This document shows positions 26,267 through 35,005 of a DNA stretch of 64,000 nucleotides, in pieces. Made by a program: the position numbers and the translations under genes. The stretch is from an uncultured Prevotella sp. (GTDB taxonomy: Bacteria > Bacteroidota > Bacteroidia > Bacteroidales > Bacteroidaceae). The notes below the pieces were generated by a model that saw only the letters and a list, made by a program, of their open reading frames with translations, had not been told where the DNA came from and made no database searches. Within the stretch, counting starts at the first letter, position 1; each line of letters begins with the position of its first letter. The stretch is from positions 62,001-126,000 of the forward strand of contig ONCJ01000001.1 in the NCBI GenBank assembly GCA_900316295.1. The letters run 5' to 3'.

Positions 26267-26797
26267 ATGCGCATAATAACAGGAAAATACAAGGGTCGAC
26301 ATTTCGACATACCACGTACCTTCAAGGCACGTCCCACCACCGACTTTGCCAAGGAGAACATCTTCAATGTTCTTTGCGGATACACCGACTTTGAAGATAT
26401 CACCGCTCTCGATCTCTTCTCCGGCACGGGCAGCATCACTCTCGAACTGCTCTCGCGTGGTTGTGGTCAGGTGGTGAGCATTGAGAAGGACCGCGACCAC
26501 CACCGCTTCATACAGCAGTGCATCAAGAAGATTGGCGACGAGAACGCTATCCTCATCTGCGGCGATGTATTCCGATATCTGAAGTCATGCCGCATGCAGT
26601 TCGACTTCATCTTTGCCGACCCTCCCTATGCACTGAAGGAGCTTGCCACCCTTCCTGACATCATATCCAACGGAGAGTTCCTTGCTCCCGACGGCATCTT
26701 CGTGCTCGAACATGGCAAGGAGTATGACTTCTCCCACCACCAGCACTTCGTGGAGCATCGGCAATACGGCAGTGTCAACTTCTCACTATTCAGATAA
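26267..26797 (+). CDS. rsmD: 16S rRNA (guanine(966)-N(2))-methyltransferase
   Basis: A 176-residue RsmD. The N-terminal MRIITGKYKGRHFDIP and RPTTDFAKENIFNVL are family signatures; the SAM site is LDLFSGTGSITLELLSRG and the catalytic D118-P-P-Y121 follows. I start at the ATG at 26267, matching the conserved MRIITG start; an in-frame ATG at 26243 would add eight unconserved residues. It methylates G966 of 16S rRNA in the assembled 30S subunit. Confidence 0.93.
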   Translation: MRIITGKYKGRHFDIPRTFKARPTTDFAKENIFNVLCGYTDFEDITALDLFSGTGSITLELLSRGCGQVVSIEKDRDHHRFIQQCIKKIGDENAILICGDVFRYLKSCRMQFDFIFADPPYALKELATLPDIISNGEFLAPDGIFVLEHGKEYDFSHHQHFVEHRQYGSVNFSLFR

Positions 26798-26833
26798 GAC
26801 ACAAGAAAAGAGACTGATAATAACAAAAAAAGG

Positions 26834-28798
26834 ATGATAGACAGACAGACGATAGACCGCATAATAGATGCCGCAGACATTGTGGAAGTGGTATCCGACT
26901 TCGTAACGCTGAAGAAGCGCGGAACGAGCTATAAAGGTCTATGTCCCTTCCATGACGACACCACACCGTCATTCTCTGTATCACCCACCAAGGGCGTGTA
27001 CAAATGTTTTGCATGCGGCGAAGCTGGCAACGCCGTAGGCTTCGTCATGAAGCATGAGCAGATGACATACCCCGAAGCCCTACGCTGGCTTGCTAAGAAA
27101 TACCATATTGAGATAAAGGAGAAAGAGCTAACCAATGAAGAGCGGCAGGCTGAGAGTGAACGAGAGTCGATGTTCATAGTCAACGAATGGGCAGCTCACT
27201 ATTTTCACGAGACGCTGACTGGCACCGAAGAGGGACAAACCTACGGCATGCAGTACTTCCGCAGTCGAGGTATCAGAGATGATATCATAAAGAAATTCCA
27301 ATTAGGGTATAGCCTGAGAGACCGTAACGCCCTCTCTCTTAATGCCAAGACAAAAGGATACAAAGAAGAGTTCCTGCAGAAAACGGGACTATGCTATTTG
27401 CGTGAGCCTGAACCAAACGCCAAGGACCAGACAGCCAAATTCATCGATCGTTTTGCAGGTAGGGTGATATTCCCATGGTTTAGTGTCAGCGGCAAGGTGG
27501 TAGCATTTGGCGGCAGACTACTCGACTCCCGCACCAAGGGGGTGGCGCAAAAATATGTCAACTCACCCGACTCCGACATATACCACAAGGAACGTGAGCT
27601 ATATGGTATCTTCCAGGCCAAGAAAGCCATTGCAAAGGAAGACTGTGTCTATATGGTTGAGGGGTACACCGACGTTATCGCCATGCACCAATGTGGCATA
27701 GAAAATGTAGTAGCCAACTCCGGAACAGCACTGAGCTACCACCAGATACGTACCCTACACCGCTTCACGCCCAACATCGTGTTGTTATACGACGGCGATG
27801 AAGCAGGCATCCATGCTGCCATGCGAGGTACCGACATGCTGTTGTCTGAAGGTATGAACATAAAGGTACTACTGCTGCCTGACGGAGACGACCCTGACAG
27901 CTTCGCACGCAAGCATACCGCTTCGGACTTCCGCAGATACATAGATGAGCATCAAACTGACTTCATCGTATTCAAGATAAATCAGATGCTTAATGGCGTC
28001 ACTGACCCAATAAAGCGCTCTGAGGCCGTCAACTCAATTGTGAAAAGCATCTCCGTGATAAAAGACCAGATATTACGCGAGACCTATGTACGCGAATGTG
28101 CCATGAGAACGGGTATGGCTGAACAGACTATCATCGCACAGATGAATAAGATGATATATAACGCCAAGGAGAGCAAGGAAAGTCCGGCACCCAACCCTCA
28201 GCCTGCAACACCAGCCGCCCAGCATCCATCACCAAATATCCAGCACTCAACATCCAACACCATTGAAACACTACTCATACAGATGGTGATACGCCATGGC
28301 GAGGAGATAATACTCACCGACGTTCAAGATGAGGAGAGCGGACAAACCATCAACCTGAATGTAGCACAATACATCAACTATGATCTCTCGCTCGACAACC
28401 TCAAGTTTGAGACACCAATATACAACACCATTCTGGCTGATGCCGTCCAACATTGCAACGACGAGGGGTTCAAGGCAGAGGACTACTTCACCCATCATCA
28501 CGACATTGAAATCTCTACACTCGCCATCAAGCTAAGCACCGATGACGTGAAACTGGCAAAGAGCATTGCCGAAATCAGCAGCGACTCTTCATTGCGAAGC
28601 AAAGTGGAGCAACTCATCATCGGATTCCGCAAAGAATGGATAGAACAACAGTTAGCCGAACGCCGCAAACAAATGTCACTTGCCAGCGGCGACATGACAA
28701 AGACCCTACAGCTGATGAACGAAATCAAGCAGCTACAAGACATGCGTAACATCCTGGCACGGCGACTGGGCAACGACATCATTGTCAAAAGGCACTGA
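26834..28798 (+). CDS. dnaG: DNA primase DnaG
   Basis: A 654-residue primase that makes RNA primers at the replication fork. The N-terminal zinc-binding domain (YKGLCPFHDD ... YKCFACGEAGNAVGF, near residues 35-75) is intact. The catalytic core includes GRVIFPWFSVSGKVVAFGGR, and the TOPRIM motifs are YMVEGYTDVIAMHQ and LLYDGDEAG. The C-terminal part, which binds DnaB, is divergent as usual and follows a proline- and asparagine-rich linker near residues 453-480. The gene is in a cluster with rsmD upstream and cls downstream. Confidence 0.96.
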   Translation: MIDRQTIDRIIDAADIVEVVSDFVTLKKRGTSYKGLCPFHDDTTPSFSVSPTKGVYKCFACGEAGNAVGFVMKHEQMTYPEALRWLAKKYHIEIKEKELTNEERQAESERESMFIVNEWAAHYFHETLTGTEEGQTYGMQYFRSRGIRDDIIKKFQLGYSLRDRNALSLNAKTKGYKEEFLQKTGLCYLREPEPNAKDQTAKFIDRFAGRVIFPWFSVSGKVVAFGGRLLDSRTKGVAQKYVNSPDSDIYHKERELYGIFQAKKAIAKEDCVYMVEGYTDVIAMHQCGIENVVANSGTALSYHQIRTLHRFTPNIVLLYDGDEAGIHAAMRGTDMLLSEGMNIKVLLLPDGDDPDSFARKHTASDFRRYIDEHQTDFIVFKINQMLNGVTDPIKRSEAVNSIVKSISVIKDQILRETYVRECAMRTGMAEQTIIAQMNKMIYNAKESKESPAPNPQPATPAAQHPSPNIQHSTSNTIETLLIQMVIRHGEEIILTDVQDEESGQTINLNVAQYINYDLSLDNLKFETPIYNTILADAVQHCNDEGFKAEDYFTHHHDIEISTLAIKLSTDDVKLAKSIAEISSDSSLRSKVEQLIIGFRKEWIEQQLAERRKQMSLASGDMTKTLQLMNEIKQLQDMRNILARRLGNDIIVKRH

Positions 28799-28832
28799 CG
28801 ACCAGTATAAACAACAGAAATGAAAGAGGGAC

Positions 28833-30281
28833 ATGGGCATTATTAGTCAAATAGGGCTGATCATCTTCATCATCGCAACCGTCATAGCGATGGTCAGGGT
28901 GCTGATGGACAGGCGCCAGCCTGCTAAGACCATCGCATGGCTGCTGGTGCTCACCTTCCTACCAGTCATAGGACTGATATGGTATATCTTCTTCGGACAG
29001 AACACCCGCAAGGAACGCATCATCTCACAAAAGAGCCTGGATCAACTGACCAGTCGCAAGATGATAGAGTTTGTCGCTCAACGGGGACTGACACTGCCCG
29101 AGGATCATAAGCAAATCATACAGCTATTCATCAATCAGGGATGGGCACTACCCCTGCGTGGTTCTGTTACAGCCATCTACACTGAGGGCTACACCTTCTT
29201 CCCTGCTCTACTTGAGGCTATCGGCAAGGCACGCCATCACATACATCTCACCACCTACATCTTTGATGACGACCCGCTGGGTAATCTTGTAGCAGACGCG
29301 CTGATAGCCAAGGCAAAACAAGGCATAGAGGTACGCATCATATATGACGATGTGGGTAGTTGGAAGACCAGAAATAGATTCTTCGACCGCATGATTCGCA
29401 ATGGTATTGAGGTATATCCCTTCATGCCAGTACGATTTCCTGCCTTCACCAGCAAGGTAAACTACCGTAACCACCGTAAGCTTTGTATCATTGACAGTAA
29501 CACAGGATTTATCGGTGGCATGAATATCGCAATGAGATATGTCAAAGGCACTAGAAGCAGCAAGAGCAATGTGAGCTCGGGATGGCGCGACACCCATCTG
29601 AAAGTTGAGGGCATGGCTGTATCTGGATTGCAATGTGCCTTCCTCACCGACTGGTATTTTGTCAGCCGCATACTCATTAACGACAAGCGATATTACAATT
29701 CCCCATCACCAGACATAGCCAATCACCCATCATCCCTACTCCAACTCGTCACATCCAGCCCTACAAGTCCCTGGCCAGAGATTGAGCAAGGCTACGTACA
29801 CATACTGCTCAGTGCCCGAAAGTATGTATTCATGGAGACGCCCTACTTCCTGCCCACTGAGCCTATCCTCTTTGCAATGCGTACGGCTGCACTGGCAGGC
29901 ATCGACGTACGACTGATGATACCGCTACACATTGACGCCAAACTGGTAGACTGGGCCTCACGCTCATACGTCACCCAGACCGTCGAAGCTGGTGTGAAGG
30001 TATATCTCTACAAACCGTCATTCAATCATTCAAAACTGCTCATCTGCGACGATACACTTGCCACCTGTGGCTCTACCAACATCGACTTTCGCAGCTTTGA
30101 GAACAATTTCGAGTCGAACATCTTCATATATGACGATGGCGTTGCCATGCAACTAAAACAGATATTCCTCGAAGATCAGGAACAATGCGTATTGCTTGAT
30201 GACATCACCAATCTTGAACACCGGCCGTTTATCACCCGGCTATGGGAGTCGTTCGTGCGACTTTTGTCACCATTACTATAA
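28833..30281 (+). CDS. cls: cardiolipin synthase (phospholipase D superfamily)
   Basis: A 482-residue enzyme that condenses phosphatidylglycerol into cardiolipin at the inner membrane. Two N-terminal transmembrane segments (about 5-24 and 36-55) precede two PLD motifs: H214-R-K with IIDSNTGFIGG and H399-S-K with LICDDTLATCGSTN. Both HxKxxxxD motifs are complete. Length is normal for ClsA-type enzymes. It follows dnaG by 34 bases. Confidence 0.94.
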   Translation: MGIISQIGLIIFIIATVIAMVRVLMDRRQPAKTIAWLLVLTFLPVIGLIWYIFFGQNTRKERIISQKSLDQLTSRKMIEFVAQRGLTLPEDHKQIIQLFINQGWALPLRGSVTAIYTEGYTFFPALLEAIGKARHHIHLTTYIFDDDPLGNLVADALIAKAKQGIEVRIIYDDVGSWKTRNRFFDRMIRNGIEVYPFMPVRFPAFTSKVNYRNHRKLCIIDSNTGFIGGMNIAMRYVKGTRSSKSNVSSGWRDTHLKVEGMAVSGLQCAFLTDWYFVSRILINDKRYYNSPSPDIANHPSSLLQLVTSSPTSPWPEIEQGYVHILLSARKYVFMETPYFLPTEPILFAMRTAALAGIDVRLMIPLHIDAKLVDWASRSYVTQTVEAGVKVYLYKPSFNHSKLLICDDTLATCGSTNIDFRSFENNFESNIFIYDDGVAMQLKQIFLEDQEQCVLLDDITNLEHRPFITRLWESFVRLLSPLL

Positions 30282-30365
30282 TAGTAGCCATTGCACAAAA
30301 AGCATATTTTGTGCACAAATGTATTGTTTTTGTGCATTTTATTTGTTTGACACATAAAAAAGGAC

Positions 30366-30373
30366 TACCTTTG
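30366..30373 (+). promoter_or_regulatory. -7 promoter box of the etf operon
   Basis: TACCTTTG followed by CACCC matches TAnnTTTG; leader of about 85 bases to the etfB ATG. The region before it contains three TTTGTGCA/TTGTGCAC repeats (30298-30341) that could be a regulator site. Confidence 0.6.
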
Positions 30374-30457
30374 CACCCTGAAATTTGGAACATACAATTA
30401 TATACATATATAATAATGTGTGATATTCAAGCATAACAAATAACCAAATACTATTTT

Positions 30458-31330
30458 ATGGCATTAAAAATTGTTGTACTTGCCAAGCAAGTACCCGACA
30501 CAAGAAATGTGGGAAAAGATGCGATGACAGCCGAAGGCACTGTCAACCGTGCAGCTCTTCCCGCTATCTTTAATCCAGAAGATTTGAATGCCTTGGAGCA
30601 GGCTCTTCGTCTGAAAGAGCAAAATCCAGGCTCAACAGTAGGAATCCTCACAATGGGTCCTCCACGTGCAGGTGAGATTATCCGTCAGGGGCTCTATCGC
30701 GGTGCCGATACAGGCTGGCTCTTGACCGATCGCCTTTTTGCCGGTGCCGACACGCTGGCTACCAGCTACGCTCTGGCAACAGCTATCAAGAAGATAGGCG
30801 ACGTGGACATCGTCATTGGTGGTCGTCAGGCTATCGACGGTGACACCGCACAGGTGGGTCCGCAGGTCGCACAGAAACTGGGACTCAATCAGGTGACATA
30901 CGCTGAGGAGATTCTGAAGGTAGAAGACAACAAGGCTACCATACGTCGCGTCATCGACGGTGGTGTGGAGATCGTAGAGGCTCCACTGCCAGTAGTTATC
31001 ACCGTGAATGGTAGTGCTGCTCCATGTCGTCCCTGCAACGCAAAGCTCGTGATGAAGTTCAAGCGTGCTACCTGTCCTATGGAGCGTCCTGCAGACGGAA
31101 CAGACTATGACTATCTGTACGAGGAGCGTCCATACCTGACACTCAACCAGTGGAGCGTAGCCGATGTTGACGGAGACGCAGCACAGTGCGGTCTGTCTGG
31201 TTCACCTACCAAGGTAAAGGCAGTTAAGAACATCGTGTTCCAGGCTAAGGAGTCGAAGACTTTGACGGCTTCTGATGCTGACGTAGAGGGAATGATCAAA
31301 GAATTGTTGGACGAGAAGATTATTGGCTGA
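30458..31330 (+). CDS. etfB: electron transfer flavoprotein beta subunit
   Basis: A 290-residue EtfB, the nucleotide-binding partner of EtfA. The N-terminal KIVVLAKQVPDT and the loop GGRQAIDGDTAQVGPQ (near residues 127-142) are characteristic. Together with EtfA it carries electrons from an acyl-CoA dehydrogenase, whose gene closes this operon. Whether the pair bifurcates electrons using NADH cannot be decided from the sequence alone. Confidence 0.95.
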   Translation: MALKIVVLAKQVPDTRNVGKDAMTAEGTVNRAALPAIFNPEDLNALEQALRLKEQNPGSTVGILTMGPPRAGEIIRQGLYRGADTGWLLTDRLFAGADTLATSYALATAIKKIGDVDIVIGGRQAIDGDTAQVGPQVAQKLGLNQVTYAEEILKVEDNKATIRRVIDGGVEIVEAPLPVVITVNGSAAPCRPCNAKLVMKFKRATCPMERPADGTDYDYLYEERPYLTLNQWSVADVDGDAAQCGLSGSPTKVKAVKNIVFQAKESKTLTASDADVEGMIKELLDEKIIG

Positions 31331-31332
31331 TA

Positions 31333-31456
31333 ATAAGAAGTTAAGAAGTTAAGGAGTTAGAGAAGTCAAGCCAAATGTTTGAAGACAAAGACAAGTAATG
31401 GCTTAACTACTGTCCGAAGGACGAACGAAGTGATAGCTTCTTAGCTACATAACTAC
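31333..31456 (+). repeat. gene-less tandem-arm element between etfB and etfA
   Basis: Left arm of AGAAGTTA/AGGAGTTAG/AGAAGTCA units ending AAGCC, a spacer of 27 bases, then GGCTTAACT, a CCGAAGGACGAACGAAGTGATAG core, and CTTCTTAGC...TAACTAC. The element at 34794-34921 has the same order (ends AAGCC and GGCTTAACT, CCGAGCGCGAAGCGCGATA core, CTTCTTAACTAC). Confidence 0.75.
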
Positions 31457-31470
31457 AAAAAAGAAACAAT

Positions 31471-32493
31471 ATGAACAACGTATTTGTATATGTAGAGATT
31501 GAAGGTACTCAGGTACAGGAAGTATCTCAGGAGCTGCTGACCAAGGGTCGCAAGCTCGCCAATGAGCTCGGCGTTGAACTCCACGCTGTTGTTGCTGGCA
31601 CAGGTATCAAGGGCAAGGTGGAAGATCAGATCCTGCCATACGGTGTTGACAAGCTGTTCGTCTTCGACGGCGAGGGATTGTTCCCTTACACCAGCGCACC
31701 ACATACCGACATCATGGTAAACCTCTTCAAGGAGGAGCAGCCACAGATCTGCCTGATGGGTGCAACCGTTATCGGTCGCGACCTCGGTCCACGTGTCAGC
31801 TCATCACTTACCAGTGGTCTTACAGCCGACTGTACAGAGCTGGAGATCGGTCCGTATGAGAACAAGAAGGAAGGCAAGGTCTATGAGAACCTGCTCTATC
31901 AGATTCGTCCTGCCTTCGGTGGTAACATCGTAGCAACGATCGTAAACCCAGACCACCGTCCACAGATGGCTACCGTTCGTAGCGGTGTGATGCAGAAGGC
32001 TATCTATGATGGCAAGGCTAAAAACGAGGTTGTCTATCCAGAGGTTTCAAAATATGTAAGCCCTGAGGCATTCGTCGTTAAGGTGCTGACCCACGAGGTT
32101 CAGGCTGCCAAGCACAACCTGAAGGGTGCTCCCATCGTCGTTGCTGGTGGCTACGGTATGGGCTCAAAGGAGAACTTCGACCTGCTGTTTGACCTGGCGA
32201 AGGTGCTGCATGGTGAGGTTGGTGGTTCTCGTGCTGCCGTTGATGCAGGCTGGCTCGACCACGATCGTCAGATCGGTCAGACGGGTGTAACAGTTCATCC
32301 GAAGGTGTATATCGCCTGCGGTATCTCTGGACAGATTCAGCATATCGCTGGTATGCAAGACTCTGGCATCATCATCAGTGTCAACAACGACCCAGACGCT
32401 CCAATCAACAAGATTGCCGACTACGTCATCGTTGGTACTGTTGAAGAAGTCGTTCCCAAGCTCATTAAGTATTATAAGCAGAACACTAAGTAA
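31471..32493 (+). CDS. etfA: electron transfer flavoprotein alpha subunit
   Basis: A 340-residue EtfA. The C-terminal FAD-binding domain is intact, with APIVVAGGYGMGSKENF, VGGSRAAVDAGW, QIGQTGVTVHPKVYIACGISG and SGIIISVNNDPDAPI. The N-terminal half is the usual partner of EtfB. Its stop codon lies immediately before the left arm of the four-helix-bundle cassette. Confidence 0.95.
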   Translation: MNNVFVYVEIEGTQVQEVSQELLTKGRKLANELGVELHAVVAGTGIKGKVEDQILPYGVDKLFVFDGEGLFPYTSAPHTDIMVNLFKEEQPQICLMGATVIGRDLGPRVSSSLTSGLTADCTELEIGPYENKKEGKVYENLLYQIRPAFGGNIVATIVNPDHRPQMATVRSGVMQKAIYDGKAKNEVVYPEVSKYVSPEAFVVKVLTHEVQAAKHNLKGAPIVVAGGYGMGSKENFDLLFDLAKVLHGEVGGSRAAVDAGWLDHDRQIGQTGVTVHPKVYIACGISGQIQHIAGMQDSGIIISVNNDPDAPINKIADYVIVGTVEEVVPKLIKYYKQNTK

Positions 32494-32527
32494 ATGAAGA
32501 ATGAAGAATGAAGAATGAAGAATTTTT

Positions 32528-32581
32528 CGATTAAGCGAGAGCAATCAAGCTCGCTTGAATTGCCGAGCGTGAGAAAAATCG
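32528..32581 (+). repeat. intergenic copy of the repeat inserted in ftsH, cdsA and dacB
   Basis: Aligns with cdsA 8814-8871 from CGATT-x-A-x-CGAGA-x-CA to TGCCGAGCGTGAG-x-A-x-A-x-TCG with one 4-base gap. In the matching frame its first half reads IKREQS and, after the gap, AEREKNR, parallel to IERDQS and AEREQSR in CdsA. Confidence 0.7.
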
Positions 32582-32621
32582 CCCGACAGGGCAATGAAGA
32601 ATTTAAAATTCCGTATGAACA

Positions 32622-33020
32622 ATGAACTACAAGCGTGAAGGTTCCATATTGCACATCAAGAGTTATGCTTTTGCTGTAAGAATAACCAAGATGTTTCTGC
32701 ATTTCTCTGGAAATGACTGGAAGCTTATGGCTATTTATAAGCAAGTGTTGCGATCTGGAACTTCCATATCGGCTAATGTTCATGAATCGGAATTTGCACA
32801 AAGTCCTTCTGACTTCTCCTTCAAACTTCAAATAGCTCTCAAAGAAGCTAATGAAACAATGAACTGGTTAAATCTTTTGCATGATACAGATATCCTTTCA
32901 GATAAGGAATTTGACAGTATGGCTTCTGATTGCAACGAACTCATTGCTCTATTAGTATCATCTATAAAAACAGTAAAAAAGAATTATAAGACAGAAAAAA
33001 GGATGGGCAATGAAAAATGA
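32622..33020 (+). CDS. four helix bundle protein (S23/IVP family)
   Basis: A complete 132-residue protein of the four-helix-bundle family. Signatures: IKSYAFAVRITKMFLHF near the start, VLRSGTSISANVHESEFAQS in the middle, and KLQIALKEANETMNWLNLL. It belongs to a different subfamily from the broken gene at 14138. Relatives occur inside 23S rRNA intervening sequences and as Avd in diversity-generating retroelements, where the bundle binds RNA or its partners. It sits in a repeat-bounded cassette and its end abuts the right arm; its exact role is unknown. Confidence 0.9.
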   Translation: MNYKREGSILHIKSYAFAVRITKMFLHFSGNDWKLMAIYKQVLRSGTSISANVHESEFAQSPSDFSFKLQIALKEANETMNWLNLLHDTDILSDKEFDSMASDCNELIALLVSSIKTVKKNYKTEKRMGNEK

Positions 33021-33088
33021 CGAGAAGAAGAGCAAGCAATTATTCTTCATTCTTCATTCTTCATTCTTCATTCAAAAATAATAAAATT

Positions 33089-34795
33089 ATGGCAAACTAT
33101 TATAGTGACCACCCGGAAATAGCGTTTCACTTGGATCATCCGCTGATGAAGCGCATCGTCGAGCTGAAGGAAAAGGGCTTCGCCGACAAAGACAAGTTTG
33201 AGGACGCACCAGTTGACTTCAACGATGCCATCGAGAATTACAAGCAGATTCTCGACATCACTGGCGACGTGGCTGCCAACATCATCGCTCCAAACTCTGA
33301 GGATGTTGACCTCGAGGGTCCACACCTTGAGAACGGACGTATGATCTATGCCTCTAAGACCTACGAGAACCTTGATGCCACACGCAAGGCTGGTCTCCAT
33401 GGAGTCAGCATGCCTCGTCGTTATGGCGGTCTGAACCTGCCTAACGCCATCTTCTCTATGCTCTCTGAGATGATCTCTGCTGCTGATGCTGGTTTCCAGA
33501 ACATCTGGTCTTTGCAGAGCTGTATCGACACTCTGTATGAGTTCGGTTCAGAGGAGCAGCGTCAGAAGTACATCCCACGTGTTTGCGAGGGCGAGGGTAT
33601 GTCTATGGACCTTACTGAGCCAGATGCAGGTTCCGACCTGCAGCGTGTGATGCTAAAGGCGACCTACGACGAGAAGGAAGACTGCTGGCGCCTGAACGGT
33701 GTGAAGCGTTTCATCACCAACGGTGACTCTGACATCCACCTCGTGCTAGCTCGTTCTGAGGAAGGCACAAAGGACGGACGCGGACTCTCCATGTTCATCT
33801 ACGACAAGCGCGACGGAGGTGTCGACGTGCGCCACATTGAGCACAAGCTCGGTATCCACGGTTCACCAACCTGCGAGTTGACATACAAGAACGCTAAAGC
33901 ATACCTTTGCGGTGACCGCAAACTGGGTCTGATCAAGTATGTTATGGCACTGATGAACGGTGCCCGTCTGGGTATCGCAGCACAGTCGGTTGGTGTTGAG
34001 CAGGAGGCTTACAACGAGGCTCTGGCATACGCCAAGGAGCGTGCACAGTTTGGTGAGAAGATCATCAACTTCCCTGCTGTCTACGACATGCTCTCTCGCA
34101 TGAAGGCTAAGCTCGATGCTGGTCGCTCACTGCTCTATCAGACAGCATGCTATGTTGACATCTACAAGGCTCTCGAGGATATCGCTCGCGACCGCTCACT
34201 CACTCCAGAGGAGCGCCAGGAGATGAAGAAGTACCAGCGTCTGGCTGATGCATTCACGCCAATGGCTAAGGGTATGAACTCCGAGTATGCCAATCAGAAT
34301 GCCTACGATGCCATCTCGGTACATGGTGGTTCAGGTTTCATCATGGAGTACAAGAGCCAGCGTCTGTTCCGCGATGCACGTATCTTCTCTATCTACGAGG
34401 GTACAACACAGCTGCAGGTGGTTGCCGCTATCCGCTACATCAGCAACGGCACCATGCTCAACAACATCAAGGACATGATTGCCGAACTGCCAGAGAATGC
34501 CAACGCAGCTCTGAAGGCACGTGTAGAGAAGCTCATCCCTGTATACGAGGAGGCTCTCAACGCTGCCAAGGCTCTCGACAACCAGGATGCATTCGACTTC
34601 CTCGCTCGTCGTCTCTACGACATGACTTGCGAGATCGTGATGTCCCTGCTCATCATCCGTGATGCTGCCAAGGCTCCTGAGCTCTTCGAGAAGTCTGCTA
34701 ACGTATATGTTCGCATGACTGAAGAAGATGTTCTCGGCAAGTCTGCCTATATCAAGAACTTCAAGGCAGAAGACCTCGATAGTTTCAAAGCTTAG
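33089..34795 (+). CDS. acyl-CoA dehydrogenase family protein
   Basis: A 568-residue FAD enzyme of the larger acyl-CoA dehydrogenase type with a C-terminal extension. Visible marks: GEGMSMDLTEPDAGSDLQ (substrate/FAD loop), KRFITNGDSDIHLVLARSEEG, and IYEGTTQLQ with candidate catalytic base E437. I start at the ATG at 33089 (MANYYSDHPEIAFHLDHP); the longer frame translates the cassette's heptamer arm. It closes the etfB-etfA operon and should pass electrons to that pair. The acyl substrate is not evident. Confidence 0.93.
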   Translation: MANYYSDHPEIAFHLDHPLMKRIVELKEKGFADKDKFEDAPVDFNDAIENYKQILDITGDVAANIIAPNSEDVDLEGPHLENGRMIYASKTYENLDATRKAGLHGVSMPRRYGGLNLPNAIFSMLSEMISAADAGFQNIWSLQSCIDTLYEFGSEEQRQKYIPRVCEGEGMSMDLTEPDAGSDLQRVMLKATYDEKEDCWRLNGVKRFITNGDSDIHLVLARSEEGTKDGRGLSMFIYDKRDGGVDVRHIEHKLGIHGSPTCELTYKNAKAYLCGDRKLGLIKYVMALMNGARLGIAAQSVGVEQEAYNEALAYAKERAQFGEKIINFPAVYDMLSRMKAKLDAGRSLLYQTACYVDIYKALEDIARDRSLTPEERQEMKKYQRLADAFTPMAKGMNSEYANQNAYDAISVHGGSGFIMEYKSQRLFRDARIFSIYEGTTQLQVVAAIRYISNGTMLNNIKDMIAELPENANAALKARVEKLIPVYEEALNAAKALDNQDAFDFLARRLYDMTCEIVMSLLIIRDAAKAPELFEKSANVYVRMTEEDVLGKSAYIKNFKAEDLDSFKA

Positions 34796-34921
34796 AAGAA
34801 GTTAGAGGAGTTAGAGAAGTTAAGGAGTTAAGCCGATAGTATGACAGCTGTATCAAAAGCAAAAACTAATGGCTTAACTTCCGAGCGCGAAGCGCGATAA
34901 CTTCTCTACTTCTTAACTACA
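34794..34921 (+). repeat. gene-less tandem-arm element after the acyl-CoA dehydrogenase gene
   Basis: Left arm of GAAGTTAGA/GGAGTTAGA/GAAGTTAAG units ending AAGCCGATAG, a spacer, then GGCTTAACTT, core CCGAGCGCGAAGCGCGATA and a right arm CTTCTCTACTTCTTAAC. It is the counterpart of 31333-31456. Confidence 0.75.
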
Positions 34922-34929
34922 TAGAAAAG

Positions 34930-34964
34930 AAGTCCGATGGATCATGATGGTCCATCGGACTTTT
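34930..34964 (+). terminator. terminator of the etf-acd operon
   Basis: AAGTCCGATGGA and TCCATCGGACTT form a perfect 12-bp stem with a 9-base loop followed by TT. It lies between the acd operon and the AEC transporter gene. Confidence 0.85.
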
Positions 34965-35005
34965 CCAAACCGCCCCCTCTCTCACAAAAACAAAAAAGTA
35001 TCGAT

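Larger units (their letters stand above)
32493..33073 (+). mobile_element. 581-bp cassette with heptamer inverted repeats and an intact four-helix-bundle gene
   Basis: The left end (32493-32523) carries four GAAGAAT 7-mers; the right end (33042-33073) carries four ATTCTTC 7-mers plus ATTC, the reverse complement over 31 bases. A 54-base core homologous to the coding repeat of cdsA lies at 32528-32581, then the four-helix-bundle gene. The unit fills the gap between etfA (whose stop codon it touches) and acd (15 bases later). Confidence 0.65.

Noticed and set aside
33017-33088. N-terminal extension of the acyl-CoA dehydrogenase
   Set aside because: It translates the heptamer arm of the neighbouring cassette; the conserved protein starts at 33089.
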